From positions 416,370-480,369 of the forward strand of contig NZ_CP061317.1 in NCBI RefSeq assembly GCF_018688355.1: DNA of 64,000 nucleotides. The letters are read 5' to 3'. Source of the DNA: Polynucleobacter sp. AP-Elch-400A-B2 (GTDB lineage Bacteria; Pseudomonadota; Gammaproteobacteria; Burkholderiales; Burkholderiaceae). Position 1 is the first letter of the stretch. The number at the start of each line of letters is the position of its first letter. The position numbers and the translations under genes are program-made. Under the pieces are notes generated by a model. It was not told where the DNA came from. It saw only the letters and a list, made by a program, of their open reading frames with translations, and searched no databases. Shown piece by piece: positions 7,766 through 16,788 of this stretch.

Positions 7766-9604
7766 ATGCGCCCTAATAATCAAAAATCTGTAAAAGCGGG
7801 GGGCAACTTAAGCTTAGTTTCTGGTCACACTCAGGCTGCTGAGCAAATGGATCAGACTCAAGATTTGTTTGAGCAAGGGATTGTTTGTCATCGTACCGGT
7901 AAGCTCAAAGAGGCTCAAGATTTATATGAGCAAACATTATTAGCTCAACCTGATCACGTTGATGCAATGCATTTACTGGGTTTGATTGCTTATGAAACGG
8001 CTAATTTTGACCTTGCAGAACATTTGATGCAAGGAGCGATCACGCTCAATCCCAATAACTCTTCTTATCATTCGAATTTAGGGAATGTCTTAAAAGCAAA
8101 GCAAAAATATGATGCTGCTATTGTTAGTTACGATAGTGCAATTCAATTAACACCAAACTCTACCTATACGTATTACAACCGTGGTAATACCCTGCATATC
8201 CAGAAGAAACTAGAAGATGCAGTAGCCAGTTTTGACCGAGCGATTGCGCTCTCTTCCGATTTTGCAGAAGCCTATAACAATCGTGGTAATGCTTTAAAAG
8301 ATCTCAAGAAATTTGATGAGGCAATTGGAAGTTATATTGCGGCTATTCAAATTAAGCCAGAATATGCCGAAGCCTATAACAATCTTGGCAACGCTTTAAA
8401 AGATCTCAAGAAATTTGATGAGGCGATTGGTAGTTACTCCACGGCTATACAAATCAAACCAGACTATGCCGAAGCCTATAACAATCTTGGCAATGCCTTA
8501 AAAGAGCAAAGGCAAATCGATAAAGCAATCCAAAGCTATAGTCGGGCAATTGATTTAAAGCCTGATTGTTTTGAGGCATTTAATAATCGGGGCAATGGCT
8601 TAAAAGAATTACAGCAATTAAGAGGTGCTATCGCAAGCTATGACAAAGCCATTGAAATCAACCCTAATTTTGCAGAAGCCTATTGGAATAAGAGTTTAGC
8701 GTTATTGCTTGGTGGTGATTACATTAACGGCTGGAAATTTTACGAGTGGCGCTGGCAAAGAGATGTATTTGTTCCACTCAAGAGGGATTTCCCTCAACCT
8801 TTATGGCTTGGCACTCCCTCTTTATTAAATAAGTCAATCTTATTGTATGGAGAGCAAGGCTTTGGAGATACGATTCAGTTTATTCGTTATGCAAAGTTGG
8901 TGTCTGATTTAGGCGCAAAGGTGATTGTAGAAGTGCAAAAGCCTTTGATCGCCTTACTGGCAGATTTAGACGGTATTGCATTGGCTACTTACAAAGGTGA
9001 AAAACTGCCTGAGTTTGATTTCCAGTGCCCCCTCATGAGCTTGCCTTTTGCATTTAAAACCACTGTCGATACAATCCCCACGCGCAACCCTTATCTCTTT
9101 GGCGATATAGCTAAAGTGGCGCTTTGGGAAGCCAAGTTGGGACCTAAAATTAAGCCGCGTGTAGGGCTTGCTTGGAGTGGTAACCGCAGTCATAAAAATG
9201 ACCACAATCGCAGTATCTCTTTAAAGCAGTTGTTGTTATATCTGCCAGATAATTGCCAATATATTAGTTTGCAAAAAGGCGCTACTTTTGACGATGGCAG
9301 AACACTTCAGGCTAATCCCCAAGTTTTGAACTTTGCTGATGATTTGCACGACTTTAGCGATACCGCTGCTTTGACTGAACTTTTAGATTGTGTGGTTACT
9401 GTAGATACGAGCGTGGCTCATTTGGCTGCCGCCTTGGGTAGGAAAACTTGGATACTTCTCCCCAATGATCCGGATTGGCGCTGGCTACTGAACAGAGAAG
9501 ATAGCCCTTGGTACCCAACGGTCAAGTTATATCGACAGCCAGTTTCTGGCGATTGGTTCACTGTCTTTACGAAAGTTCGAGAGGATTTACTGGCTTTAAA
9601 GTGA
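7766..9604 (+). CDS. TPR protein with C-terminal glycosyltransferase (GT-B, family 9/41-like) domain
   Basis: Residues about 25-305 are eight or nine tetratricopeptide repeats of 34 residues with the pattern AEAYNNLGNALKDLKKFDEAI; two neighbouring repeats are nearly identical. Residues about 330-612 resemble a GT-B glycosyltransferase: LLYGEQGFGDTIQFIRYA, then GLAWSGNRSHKND, then TVDTSVAHLAAALG with WILLPNDPDWRW. Such TPR-transferases are often found in flagellar clusters and may modify flagellin, but the substrate is inferred only from position. Cytoplasmic; no signal peptide. Confidence 0.82.
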   Translation: MRPNNQKSVKAGGNLSLVSGHTQAAEQMDQTQDLFEQGIVCHRTGKLKEAQDLYEQTLLAQPDHVDAMHLLGLIAYETANFDLAEHLMQGAITLNPNNSSYHSNLGNVLKAKQKYDAAIVSYDSAIQLTPNSTYTYYNRGNTLHIQKKLEDAVASFDRAIALSSDFAEAYNNRGNALKDLKKFDEAIGSYIAAIQIKPEYAEAYNNLGNALKDLKKFDEAIGSYSTAIQIKPDYAEAYNNLGNALKEQRQIDKAIQSYSRAIDLKPDCFEAFNNRGNGLKELQQLRGAIASYDKAIEINPNFAEAYWNKSLALLLGGDYINGWKFYEWRWQRDVFVPLKRDFPQPLWLGTPSLLNKSILLYGEQGFGDTIQFIRYAKLVSDLGAKVIVEVQKPLIALLADLDGIALATYKGEKLPEFDFQCPLMSLPFAFKTTVDTIPTRNPYLFGDIAKVALWEAKLGPKIKPRVGLAWSGNRSHKNDHNRSISLKQLLLYLPDNCQYISLQKGATFDDGRTLQANPQVLNFADDLHDFSDTAALTELLDCVVTVDTSVAHLAAALGRKTWILLPNDPDWRWLLNREDSPWYPTVKLYRQPVSGDWFTVFTKVREDLLALK

Positions 9605-9706
9605 GTAGCTGCTCACAAATTCTTGGCTCAGTATTCATTGGGCAGGCGCTAGAGGCCTAAAATCAATTAGTAGTAAATAAAAGGGCAGCTATTACCAACT
9701 GCCTTA

Positions 9707-9737
9707 ATCAAAAACGGCAAAAATTGCCGTTTTTGAT
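9707..9737. terminator. Bidirectional rho-independent terminator
   Basis: ATCAAAAACGGCAA (9707-9720) and TTGCCGTTTTTGAT (9724-9737) form a 14-bp perfect stem with a 3-nt loop and T/A tracts on both sides. It ends the TPR-glycosyltransferase transcript and isolates the flgB promoter. Confidence 0.9.
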
Positions 9738-9833
9738 TATGACCCTCCATTTTTGACCTAAAACTTGTCTTTTTGGGTTAATGCAGGGTTCAATCAATAC
9801 CACTTATCTGAAATTTCTGGCAATCCTTAAAAC

Positions 9834-9849
9834 TGGCACGCTCTTTGCA
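9834..9849 (+). promoter_or_regulatory. Sigma-54 promoter of the flgB operon
   Basis: TGGCACG-N4-TTGCA matches the sigma-54 consensus completely. The GG (9835-9836) and GC (9847-9848) are 12 nt apart, the required spacing. The predicted start is near 9860, giving a 5' leader of about 48 nt with a strong ribosome site (GGGAGGAG, about 9895-9902) before flgB. It implies an enhancer-binding activator and RpoN, neither encoded here. Confidence 0.92.
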
Positions 9850-9907
9850 TATCTACACATGAGAATTTTCCCTCTGGTATGTCATTCCCAATTAGGGAGG
9901 AGTAGAA

Positions 9908-10324
9908 ATGAACGTAGTGCCGCAATACGACCCATTGAGTTTTGGCGAAGCCGCGCTAAAGTTGCGCACCTTTCGCCAGCAAATTTTGGGTAATAACTTA
10001 GCAAACTCAGATACCCCTGGCTTTAAGGCTAGAGATATTCGCTTTGCTGACGTATTGAAGGCTCAGATGGAAGGCACTCTGCCGTCAATGGATGTTTCCA
10101 TGGCGACAACCCATGCTGGACATATTGAAGGAAAAATTACAAAAGAAGACCCACGTTTACTGTATCGAGTGCCAAATCAGCCATCTAAAGATGGCAACAC
10201 GGTCGATGGTGACGTTGAGCTTAGCGAATTTACCAAGAACTCAGTATTTACTGAGTCAGCATTAAGTCTATTAAGTAGTACATTGCGCTCGCGGATGTCT
10301 GCTATTACTGGTCAAGCATCATGA
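9908..10324 (+). CDS. flgB: Flagellar proximal rod protein FlgB
   Basis: FlgB is the first rod subunit. The 138-aa protein shows LKLRTFRQQILGNNLANSDTPGFKARD, the typical rod-protein N-terminus with the ANxDTPG(F/Y)KA motif, and a C-terminal coiled-coil helix. It heads the sigma-54 operon and has a very strong ribosome site. The stop overlaps flgC by ATGA. Confidence 0.95.
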   Translation: MNVVPQYDPLSFGEAALKLRTFRQQILGNNLANSDTPGFKARDIRFADVLKAQMEGTLPSMDVSMATTHAGHIEGKITKEDPRLLYRVPNQPSKDGNTVDGDVELSEFTKNSVFTESALSLLSSTLRSRMSAITGQAS

Positions 10325-10725
10325 GTTTATTAGCCACCTTTAATATTGGCTCTTCGGCATTGACGGCGCAAGCGATGCGTCTGAATACTACCGCCTCAAA
10401 TATTGCCAACGCAGAAAGTATGTCTGGTCCAGATGGCCGTCCATACCGCGCGCGGCAGGTTGAGTTTAGTGCGATTACTAGTCCCAATTCACCTGGCGCA
10501 GGTGTGGCTGTGAGCAAAATTGTTGAAAGTGATGCCCCACTGCGGATGGAATATCGCCCGGGACATCCAAAAGCCAATGCTGCAGGCTATGTAGAAATGC
10601 CCAATGTCAATCCAGTTGAAGAGATGGTCAATATGATTTCAGCATCTCGTTCGTATCAAATGAATGTTGAAGCCATGAATGTCACACGCCAACTGATGTT
10701 AAAGACTTTAGATTTAGGTCGTTAG
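10321..10725 (+). CDS. flgC: Flagellar rod protein FlgC
   Basis: Rod subunit of 134 aa, normal length. N-terminus has SSALTAQAMRLNTTASNIANAES and the centre has EYRPGHPKANAAGYVEMPNVN, a FlgC hallmark; the C-terminus has EEMVNMISASRSYQMNVEAMN. ATGA overlap with flgB suggests coupled translation. Confidence 0.96.
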   Translation: MSLLATFNIGSSALTAQAMRLNTTASNIANAESMSGPDGRPYRARQVEFSAITSPNSPGAGVAVSKIVESDAPLRMEYRPGHPKANAAGYVEMPNVNPVEEMVNMISASRSYQMNVEAMNVTRQLMLKTLDLGR

Positions 10726-10765
10726 AATTTTTTTGAAACAGATCAATAGATAAAGAGCAGAGAAA

Positions 10766-11458
10766 ATGACAACAACCGGACCAATGAGCAATATTCCTGT
10801 CTACGATCCAACCGTAGCGGCTAGTTCTGCCACGAGTTCATCGAGTGGAACTTCTGCGGCAGATCAAACTCAGAACTTTTTAAAGCTATTAATAGCGCAG
10901 ATCAAAAATCAGGATCCAATGTCACCGATGGATGCATCGACTATGACAGCGCAAATGTCTCAGCTCAATATGGTAACGAGTATGAGCAATATGAATACCT
11001 CCATGACAGCCATGCTCAATCAAATGCAAAGTGTGAATTTCATGAACCAAGCTTCACTCATTGGTCATAGTCCAGAGGTAGCCGGTAATAGCATTTCTTT
11101 TGATGGCACAAATTCAGTCGTCCTCGGTGCAAATGCAGCAAATCCTTTGACTGCAGTAATGGCAACGATTACGGATGCTAGTGGAAATATTGTTAACACC
11201 GCTAGCCTAGGTACTTTAGTGGCTGGAATGAAGAATTTTGCATGGGACGGCGTCGATGCGAGCGGTAATAAAGTGGCTGCAGGAAACTACAGCATAAGTA
11301 TTAGCGGTACCAATACCGCAGGAGCAACAGAGTCACCAACAGTTTACGTAGCATCACCAGTGGCCGCTGTTAGTAAAGGCGCAAATGGCGATTCGCTACT
11401 AACTTTAGTAGATGGAAGACAGATTAACGCATCAACAATCCAGCAGTGGATCAATTAA
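10766..11458 (+). CDS. flgD: Flagellar hook cap / assembly protein FlgD
   Basis: FlgD caps the growing hook and is removed after assembly. The 230-aa protein has a Ser/Thr-rich start, the conserved QNFLKLLIAQIKNQDPMSPMD segment with Met-rich continuation, and a C-terminal FlgD Ig-like/tudor part (FAWDGVDASGNKVAAGNYSISI). Placed between flgC and flgE as expected. Confidence 0.95.
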   Translation: MTTTGPMSNIPVYDPTVAASSATSSSSGTSAADQTQNFLKLLIAQIKNQDPMSPMDASTMTAQMSQLNMVTSMSNMNTSMTAMLNQMQSVNFMNQASLIGHSPEVAGNSISFDGTNSVVLGANAANPLTAVMATITDASGNIVNTASLGTLVAGMKNFAWDGVDASGNKVAAGNYSISISGTNTAGATESPTVYVASPVAAVSKGANGDSLLTLVDGRQINASTIQQWIN

Positions 11459-11490
11459 ATCAATTAAGAAAATAAGCTAAGGAGCAAAAA

Positions 11491-13353
11491 ATGGGATATG
11501 GAATCGGATTAGCAGGTTTAGACTCAACAGCACAAGCTATTGACGTAGTCAGTAATGACATCGCAAACGCGCAAACCGTCGGATTTAAGTCCGCCCAGTT
11601 TGTCTTTGCTGATATGTACTTCAAAGCAAATGATGCACAGGCGAAAGATCGTATTGGTATGGGATCTCAGCAACAGGCTATCAGAAGAGATCAGTCCTAT
11701 GGAACTCTGCAAACTACACAAAATCCACTGGATTTAGCTATTACTGGCCCAGGAATGTTTATGCTGGCAAAAAATGTAGTGGGAACCGTTCCAACCGAGA
11801 GTCCAAGTAAGTTTGAATATACCCGCAACGGTCAATTTGGTACTGATAGCCAAAACCGGATGGTCAATCAAAGTGGTTTATTAGTGGTAGGTTACCCAGC
11901 AGATACCGCCGGCAACATTATCTCTGGCGCAAAATCCACAATGGTACTAAGTCCAGAGCCGCTTCCATCGCAGCCAACGATCAATTCAAAAATAGATCTG
12001 AACTTAGATACAAGAAATCCTCCAATGGATATTCGTTTCGATCCAACTAACAGTACAACTTATAGCCAAGCAACATCGCAAACAATTTATGACCAAAATG
12101 GTAATGGGCATATTTTTAGTATGTACTATAAACGGGTTTCTTCACAACCCTTAACATTAACACTTCAAGGGACTGGTGCTTATTCCTATAGTCCTACGCA
12201 GCCAATCCCAGCTAATACTGATGAAGCAGTTCATCCATTGCAATATGACACTGATCACAGGCCAAAAAATGAGCAGTCAAGTTTTATTGCTAGCACCTAT
12301 AAAGGTGAAGATGCCAAATATAAGGTGACTGCTGGTAAGAAAGTACTTATTGACTCTGTTAACAACCCAGCTAATATCGAAACAGTAAGTATTGTGGGAG
12401 CACAAAAAACTTTGACTGGTGGTGTTCTAGGTGACGTGGGTTCAACCTATGATTTAAGACTGGCAGATGGTACACATATTCCAATCAAACAAACTGTTAA
12501 GTATGTAGCACCTGTAACAGGTGTAACTGGTGTAACTGCTAACCCAAACGCTAATCCTCCGGTTGTCGGTGTAACGGCTGTAACTGCTGTAACAGAAGTT
12601 CTAGAGAAATTTGAGGCAACTACTGATCGATTTGAAGTCTACGCTACGATTGACGGCAATAAAGTTGGTCATAATCCAGACACAGGTATGGATGGCGATA
12701 TGAGTTTCAGAAAGGTGAGCGATGGCTCATTAAATACTCAGCAAATGTCAATCGGCACTATGGCATTTTTAGGTGGTCAAAACATTGATACTCTAGCAAC
12801 AGGCGCTGATGGAAAGCCTGCAAATTTTGCAACAACAAGCTTTAAGCTCAACGCATTAAGCGCTTCTCCAGTAGCTGCATATGGCCGTACTAACCAGAAC
12901 GGTATTATGCAATTCACAGTTGCAAGTGATATCACCACAGCGTTAACTGCACCAACCCAAACTTATGCCAATTCTCAGGATGGCCATACTGTATCGAATC
13001 TTTCAGCCTATTCAATTGATAGTTCTGGTAAGTTAACGGCAACCTATGACAATGGTGTACAGGCAGTAAAGGGTCAGCTCATTTTGGCGCAATTTAATAA
13101 CTTAGATGGTTTGATGCCAAATGGTAGTAATACTTTTGCAGCCACTGCTGCATCAGGGGATCCGATTTTAAGTGCCCCTGGAACTGGTCTATTAGGTCAA
13201 GTACGTTCAAAATCCTTAGAAGCTTCAAACGTAGACTTAACTGCAGAGTTGGTCCAATTGATGGTTTTACAAAGACAATATTCCGCTACTTCTCAGGCAT
13301 TAAAACTGCAAGCAGCGACCATTGTTGATGATGCTATCAATATGAGCCGATAA
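11491..13353 (+). CDS. flgE: Flagellar hook protein FlgE
   Basis: The hook subunit, 620 aa, larger than the enteric 403 aa because of an expanded surface domain, as in many Burkholderiales. The N-terminus (GIGLAGLDSTAQAIDVVSNDIANAQTVGFK) and C-terminus (DLTAELVQLMVLQRQYSATSQALK) form the conserved D0/D1 core. The middle contains a Val-Thr repeat (VTGVTGVTA...VGVTAVTAVTEV, about residues 342-370) inserted in the variable region. AAGGAGC precedes the ATG. Confidence 0.96.
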   Translation: MGYGIGLAGLDSTAQAIDVVSNDIANAQTVGFKSAQFVFADMYFKANDAQAKDRIGMGSQQQAIRRDQSYGTLQTTQNPLDLAITGPGMFMLAKNVVGTVPTESPSKFEYTRNGQFGTDSQNRMVNQSGLLVVGYPADTAGNIISGAKSTMVLSPEPLPSQPTINSKIDLNLDTRNPPMDIRFDPTNSTTYSQATSQTIYDQNGNGHIFSMYYKRVSSQPLTLTLQGTGAYSYSPTQPIPANTDEAVHPLQYDTDHRPKNEQSSFIASTYKGEDAKYKVTAGKKVLIDSVNNPANIETVSIVGAQKTLTGGVLGDVGSTYDLRLADGTHIPIKQTVKYVAPVTGVTGVTANPNANPPVVGVTAVTAVTEVLEKFEATTDRFEVYATIDGNKVGHNPDTGMDGDMSFRKVSDGSLNTQQMSIGTMAFLGGQNIDTLATGADGKPANFATTSFKLNALSASPVAAYGRTNQNGIMQFTVASDITTALTAPTQTYANSQDGHTVSNLSAYSIDSSGKLTATYDNGVQAVKGQLILAQFNNLDGLMPNGSNTFAATAASGDPILSAPGTGLLGQVRSKSLEASNVDLTAELVQLMVLQRQYSATSQALKLQAATIVDDAINMSR

Positions 13354-13370
13354 GCAGTAAGTACTAATCT

Positions 13371-14132
13371 ATGATTAACCGATACGCTTACACTTCAATG
13401 ACAGGGGCAACAGCCGCAACGCAACAGTTGGCTGTTACTTCCAACAACCTAGCTAATGGTTTGACGCCAGGTTTCAGAGAGGTTATCAGCGCGTTTCGGG
13501 CTGTACCATTAAAGGGTGATGGTGAGCCCTTTACCGGTAATGGCGCAGATACTAGAGTATTTGCTGTTGAAACTACACCAGGCAGTAACTTTACCGGCGG
13601 ACAAATACAAACCACATCCAATCCTTTAGATGTTGCAATTAAGGGCGATGGGTTTTTTGCAGTACGCCGACCAGATGGAAAAGAGGCTTATACGCGCGCT
13701 GGTAAATTCATGGTCAATGACCAAGGAATATTAAGCGTTGGTAAGGAAATACCGGTAGTAGGTGAGGGCGGTAGTATCACCATCCCAACTGGGTCAACTA
13801 TGAATATTGCAGAAGACGGCTCAGTTTATACGCAAATTCCAGGAACACAGTACCTCAACCAAGTTGGGAGATTAAAGCTAGTCAACCCCAATACGAATAA
13901 TTTAGTGCGTGGTGATGATGGCTTATTTGATCTACCAGGTGAGCAGGCAGCTGCTGATCAACGCGTTAAGGTAGTTCAGGGTGCTTATGAGTTAAGTAAT
14001 GTGAACCCTACGATGGCAATGGTGCAGATGATTACTCAAAATCGACTATTCGATTTAAATACACGATCTATCACATTAGCTGATCAAAATTCTAGATCAG
14101 CGACAACGCTATTATCCCTATCACGTAGCTAA
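13371..14132 (+). CDS. flgF: Flagellar rod protein FlgF
   Basis: A 253-aa rod subunit. N-terminus MINRYAYTSMTGATAATQQLAVTS then NNLANGLTPGFRE; central TTSNPLDVAIKGDGFFAVRRPDG and C-terminal ELSNVNPTMAMVQMITQNRLFD are family features. Lies directly between flgE and flgG. Confidence 0.95.
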   Translation: MINRYAYTSMTGATAATQQLAVTSNNLANGLTPGFREVISAFRAVPLKGDGEPFTGNGADTRVFAVETTPGSNFTGGQIQTTSNPLDVAIKGDGFFAVRRPDGKEAYTRAGKFMVNDQGILSVGKEIPVVGEGGSITIPTGSTMNIAEDGSVYTQIPGTQYLNQVGRLKLVNPNTNNLVRGDDGLFDLPGEQAAADQRVKVVQGAYELSNVNPTMAMVQMITQNRLFDLNTRSITLADQNSRSATTLLSLSRS

Positions 14133-14150
14133 TTAAAAGAAAGATAAAAA

Positions 14151-14936
14151 ATGTTACGCTCACTATGGATTGCTAAAACGGGCATGGACGCCCAGCAGAT
14201 GAATTTAGATACGATATCTAATAATCTAGCTAACGCGTCCACTACAGCATTTAAGCGAGTCCAGCCTTTATTTCAGGATTTGCTCTACACCACTATCCGC
14301 GCTTCTGGTTCTGCAGCTAATGCACAAAATCTTTTACCTACTGGTCTTCAAGTGGGATCAGGATCGGCAATTACTTCAACCGAAAGAAATAATCTACAAG
14401 GTACCTTGTATCAAACAGGTAATCAACTAGATATTGCGATTAACGGAAATGGCTTCTTTCAAATTGCATTAGCTGATGGAACTACTGCTTATACCCGTAA
14501 TGGTCAATTTAGTAAAAGCGCTACTGGACAAATTGTGACCTCATCAGGGAATGTCGTTTCTCCGGGATTGACAGTTCCTATTAGCGCAACCTCTCTTACG
14601 ATTAGCTTGACTGGTCAAGTCCAAGCTACTGACCAGGCTGGAAATGTAACGCAAGTGGGTCAATTGTCGATGGCCAACTTTATTAACCCAGCAGGATTAG
14701 TTGCTCTTGGTGGTGGAAACTATATTGCTTCGCCAGCCTCTGGCAATGCAACAAACGGTCTGCCTGGTCTCAATGGTATGGGTACGATGAATCAGTACTA
14801 CATCGAGCAATCCAACGTGAACGTTGCTGAAGAGCTAGTTAATTTAATCGCAGCACAGCGCGCCTATGAAATTAATACCAGAGCAGTAACTGCTTCTGAT
14901 CAAATTTTGCAACGCGTCAGCAATTTGGGGCAATAA
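14151..14936 (+). CDS. flgG: Flagellar distal rod protein FlgG
   Basis: A 261-aa distal rod subunit: SLWIAKTGMDAQQMNLDTISNNLAN, then FKRVQPLFQDLLY (the FlgG-specific segment), GNQLDIAINGNGFFQI and C-terminal EQSNVNVAEELVNLIAAQRAYEIN. Full length. The stop overlaps the flgH start (TAATG). Confidence 0.97.
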   Translation: MLRSLWIAKTGMDAQQMNLDTISNNLANASTTAFKRVQPLFQDLLYTTIRASGSAANAQNLLPTGLQVGSGSAITSTERNNLQGTLYQTGNQLDIAINGNGFFQIALADGTTAYTRNGQFSKSATGQIVTSSGNVVSPGLTVPISATSLTISLTGQVQATDQAGNVTQVGQLSMANFINPAGLVALGGGNYIASPASGNATNGLPGLNGMGTMNQYYIEQSNVNVAEELVNLIAAQRAYEINTRAVTASDQILQRVSNLGQ

Positions 14937-15658
14937 TGATTCAACTGGGTAGACTTTTTCGTTATGGCTTGGTAAGCGCAGTAAGCGTCATTTTGTTGGC
15001 CGCTTGCGCTAGTGCCGATCGACCTTCTTTATTGTCTACCCCAACGACTGCAAGACCACGCCCTATTCAGGAAACCTCTGCGAATATGGGTAGTTTGTAT
15101 CCAGCTAATTCAGGCGGGCCTTATATAAATGCGGTGAGTCATAGACCACTGTTTGAGGATCGCCGCGCTAGAAACGTTGGCGACACTCTTACTGTACTGC
15201 TGAATGAAACAACGAGTGCAGCGAAAAACTCTGGCATGGCGGCAGCTCGCAAAGCAAACGGTACTTCAACTTTTGGTAACAATAGCCCAACATTTAATGG
15301 GGCAATGTTTAGTCTTGCTAACGCAGCCAATTTTTCAGGGACTGGAGATATTAAGAGTGAGGGTTCAGGCTCGAGTGCTGCAAGCAATACCTTTGCTGGA
15401 ACAATTACAGTCACCGTTGTGGAGATTCTGTCCAACGGTAATTTAGTGGTTGCCGGTGAAAAGCAAGTTGCCGTTAGTAATGAAGAAGAAATTATTCGCT
15501 TTGGCGGTATTGTTAATCCGAACACCTTGGTCTTTAATCAGGTCTCATCACAACAAGTTGCAGACGCTCGTATTGAGTACCGTGGTCGCGGAGCGACAGA
15601 TGATACTCAGGGAACTGGATGGTTTACACGTTTGATGCTAAAGCTGGCGCCATTCTGA
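14936..15658 (+). CDS. flgH: Flagellar L-ring lipoprotein FlgH
   Basis: FlgH forms the outer-membrane bushing. The 240-aa precursor has a lipoprotein signal with lipobox LLAAC (Cys about residue 24) and the family features YPANSGGPYINAVSHRPLFEDRRARNVGDTLTVLL, then TVTVVEILSNGNLVVAGEKQVAV and IRFGGIVNPNTL. Overlaps flgG by 1 nt and flgI by 1 nt. Confidence 0.96.
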   Translation: MIQLGRLFRYGLVSAVSVILLAACASADRPSLLSTPTTARPRPIQETSANMGSLYPANSGGPYINAVSHRPLFEDRRARNVGDTLTVLLNETTSAAKNSGMAAARKANGTSTFGNNSPTFNGAMFSLANAANFSGTGDIKSEGSGSSAASNTFAGTITVTVVEILSNGNLVVAGEKQVAVSNEEEIIRFGGIVNPNTLVFNQVSSQQVADARIEYRGRGATDDTQGTGWFTRLMLKLAPF

Positions 15659-16788
15659 TGAAGAACAATCACTTCTTCTCCTGGTGCACCAAAGGCTTAC
15701 TGGTTTTAGTAAGCCTAAGCTGTTTTAGTGGCATCTGCTTTGCTGATCGTATTAAGGATATTGCAGATACCGCAGGGCAAAGATCAAACCAGCTTGTGGG
15801 TTACGGCTTAGTGGTTGGTTTAGATGGTACGGGTGACCAAACAACCCAGACACCATTTACCTTACAAAGTGTGTTGCAAATGATTGGGGTATTAGGCGTT
15901 ACTTTGCCATCCACCGGTAATCAAACTCAGCTACGTAATACAGCGGCAGTGATGGTGACTGCAGAATTCCCAGCGCTCTCTAGACCTGGTCAGCAGATAG
16001 ACGTGACAGTTTCTTCTTTAGGAAATTCCACCAGCCTAAAGGGTGGTACTTTAGTAATGACGCCGCTTAAAGCTGCTGATGGTCAAGTGTATGCGCAAGC
16101 TCAAGGAAACGTTGTTATTGGAGGTTCACGAGCTGCAACGGGCGGCGCCGCAACTTCTGTTAACCATTTATCTGCAGGCAGAATTCCTTCTGGCGGTATT
16201 GTCGAAAGAGCAGTCCCAGCATTGCTGGTAGACGAGTTCGTACAATTGGATTTACGTCAGGCTGATTTTTCTTTAATGCAAAGAACGGCAGAGACCATTG
16301 GTCGTCGTTTTGGTGTTGGCACAGCGTTACCTATTGATGCTAGGTCACTGAATGTGCGCGTACCAACAGAGCCATTAAAAAGAACTGCATTTATGGCAGC
16401 ATTGCAAGATCTGGACGTACCAATGGGTAGTCAACCAGCAAGAGTAATATTGAATTCTCGTACAGGCTCCGTGGTAATGAATCAAGCAGTGAGGCTTTCC
16501 CCTTCTGCTGTAGCGCACGGTAATTTAACGATTAAAATTCAACAGTCGCCAACTGTGAGTCAGCCATTACCGTTTAGTCGTGGACAGACCACTACCGCCA
16601 CAGAAGATACTGCAACCATTAGTGATAGCGGTAAGGAAAATAGCCTCATTGCTGTTCCCGGCGGAGCCTCTTTGGATCAAGTAGTTAAGGCTCTCAATAT
16701 GATGGGTGCCACACCACAAGACCTCATTTCTATTTTGCAATCTCTGAGAGCTGCTGGAGCATTGCGCGCAGAATTAGAGGTGATTTGA
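15658..16788 (+). CDS. flgI: Flagellar P-ring protein FlgI
   Basis: FlgI builds the periplasmic P ring. I start it at ATG 15658, which overlaps the flgH stop (TGATG), because this gives a clean signal peptide (GLLVLVSLSCFSGICFA) followed by the expected mature start DRIKDIADTAGQRSNQLVGYGLVVGL. Further marks: LDGTGDQTTQTPFT and near the C-terminus PGGASLDQVVKALNMMGATPQDLISILQ. 376 aa, normal. Confidence 0.96.
   Translation: MKNNHFFSWCTKGLLVLVSLSCFSGICFADRIKDIADTAGQRSNQLVGYGLVVGLDGTGDQTTQTPFTLQSVLQMIGVLGVTLPSTGNQTQLRNTAAVMVTAEFPALSRPGQQIDVTVSSLGNSTSLKGGTLVMTPLKAADGQVYAQAQGNVVIGGSRAATGGAATSVNHLSAGRIPSGGIVERAVPALLVDEFVQLDLRQADFSLMQRTAETIGRRFGVGTALPIDARSLNVRVPTEPLKRTAFMAALQDLDVPMGSQPARVILNSRTGSVVMNQAVRLSPSAVAHGNLTIKIQQSPTVSQPLPFSRGQTTTATEDTATISDSGKENSLIAVPGGASLDQVVKALNMMGATPQDLISILQSLRAAGALRAELEVI

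Noticed and set aside
15139..15525. 128-codon minus-strand frame inside flgH
   Set aside because: Antisense shadow of a clear flgH.
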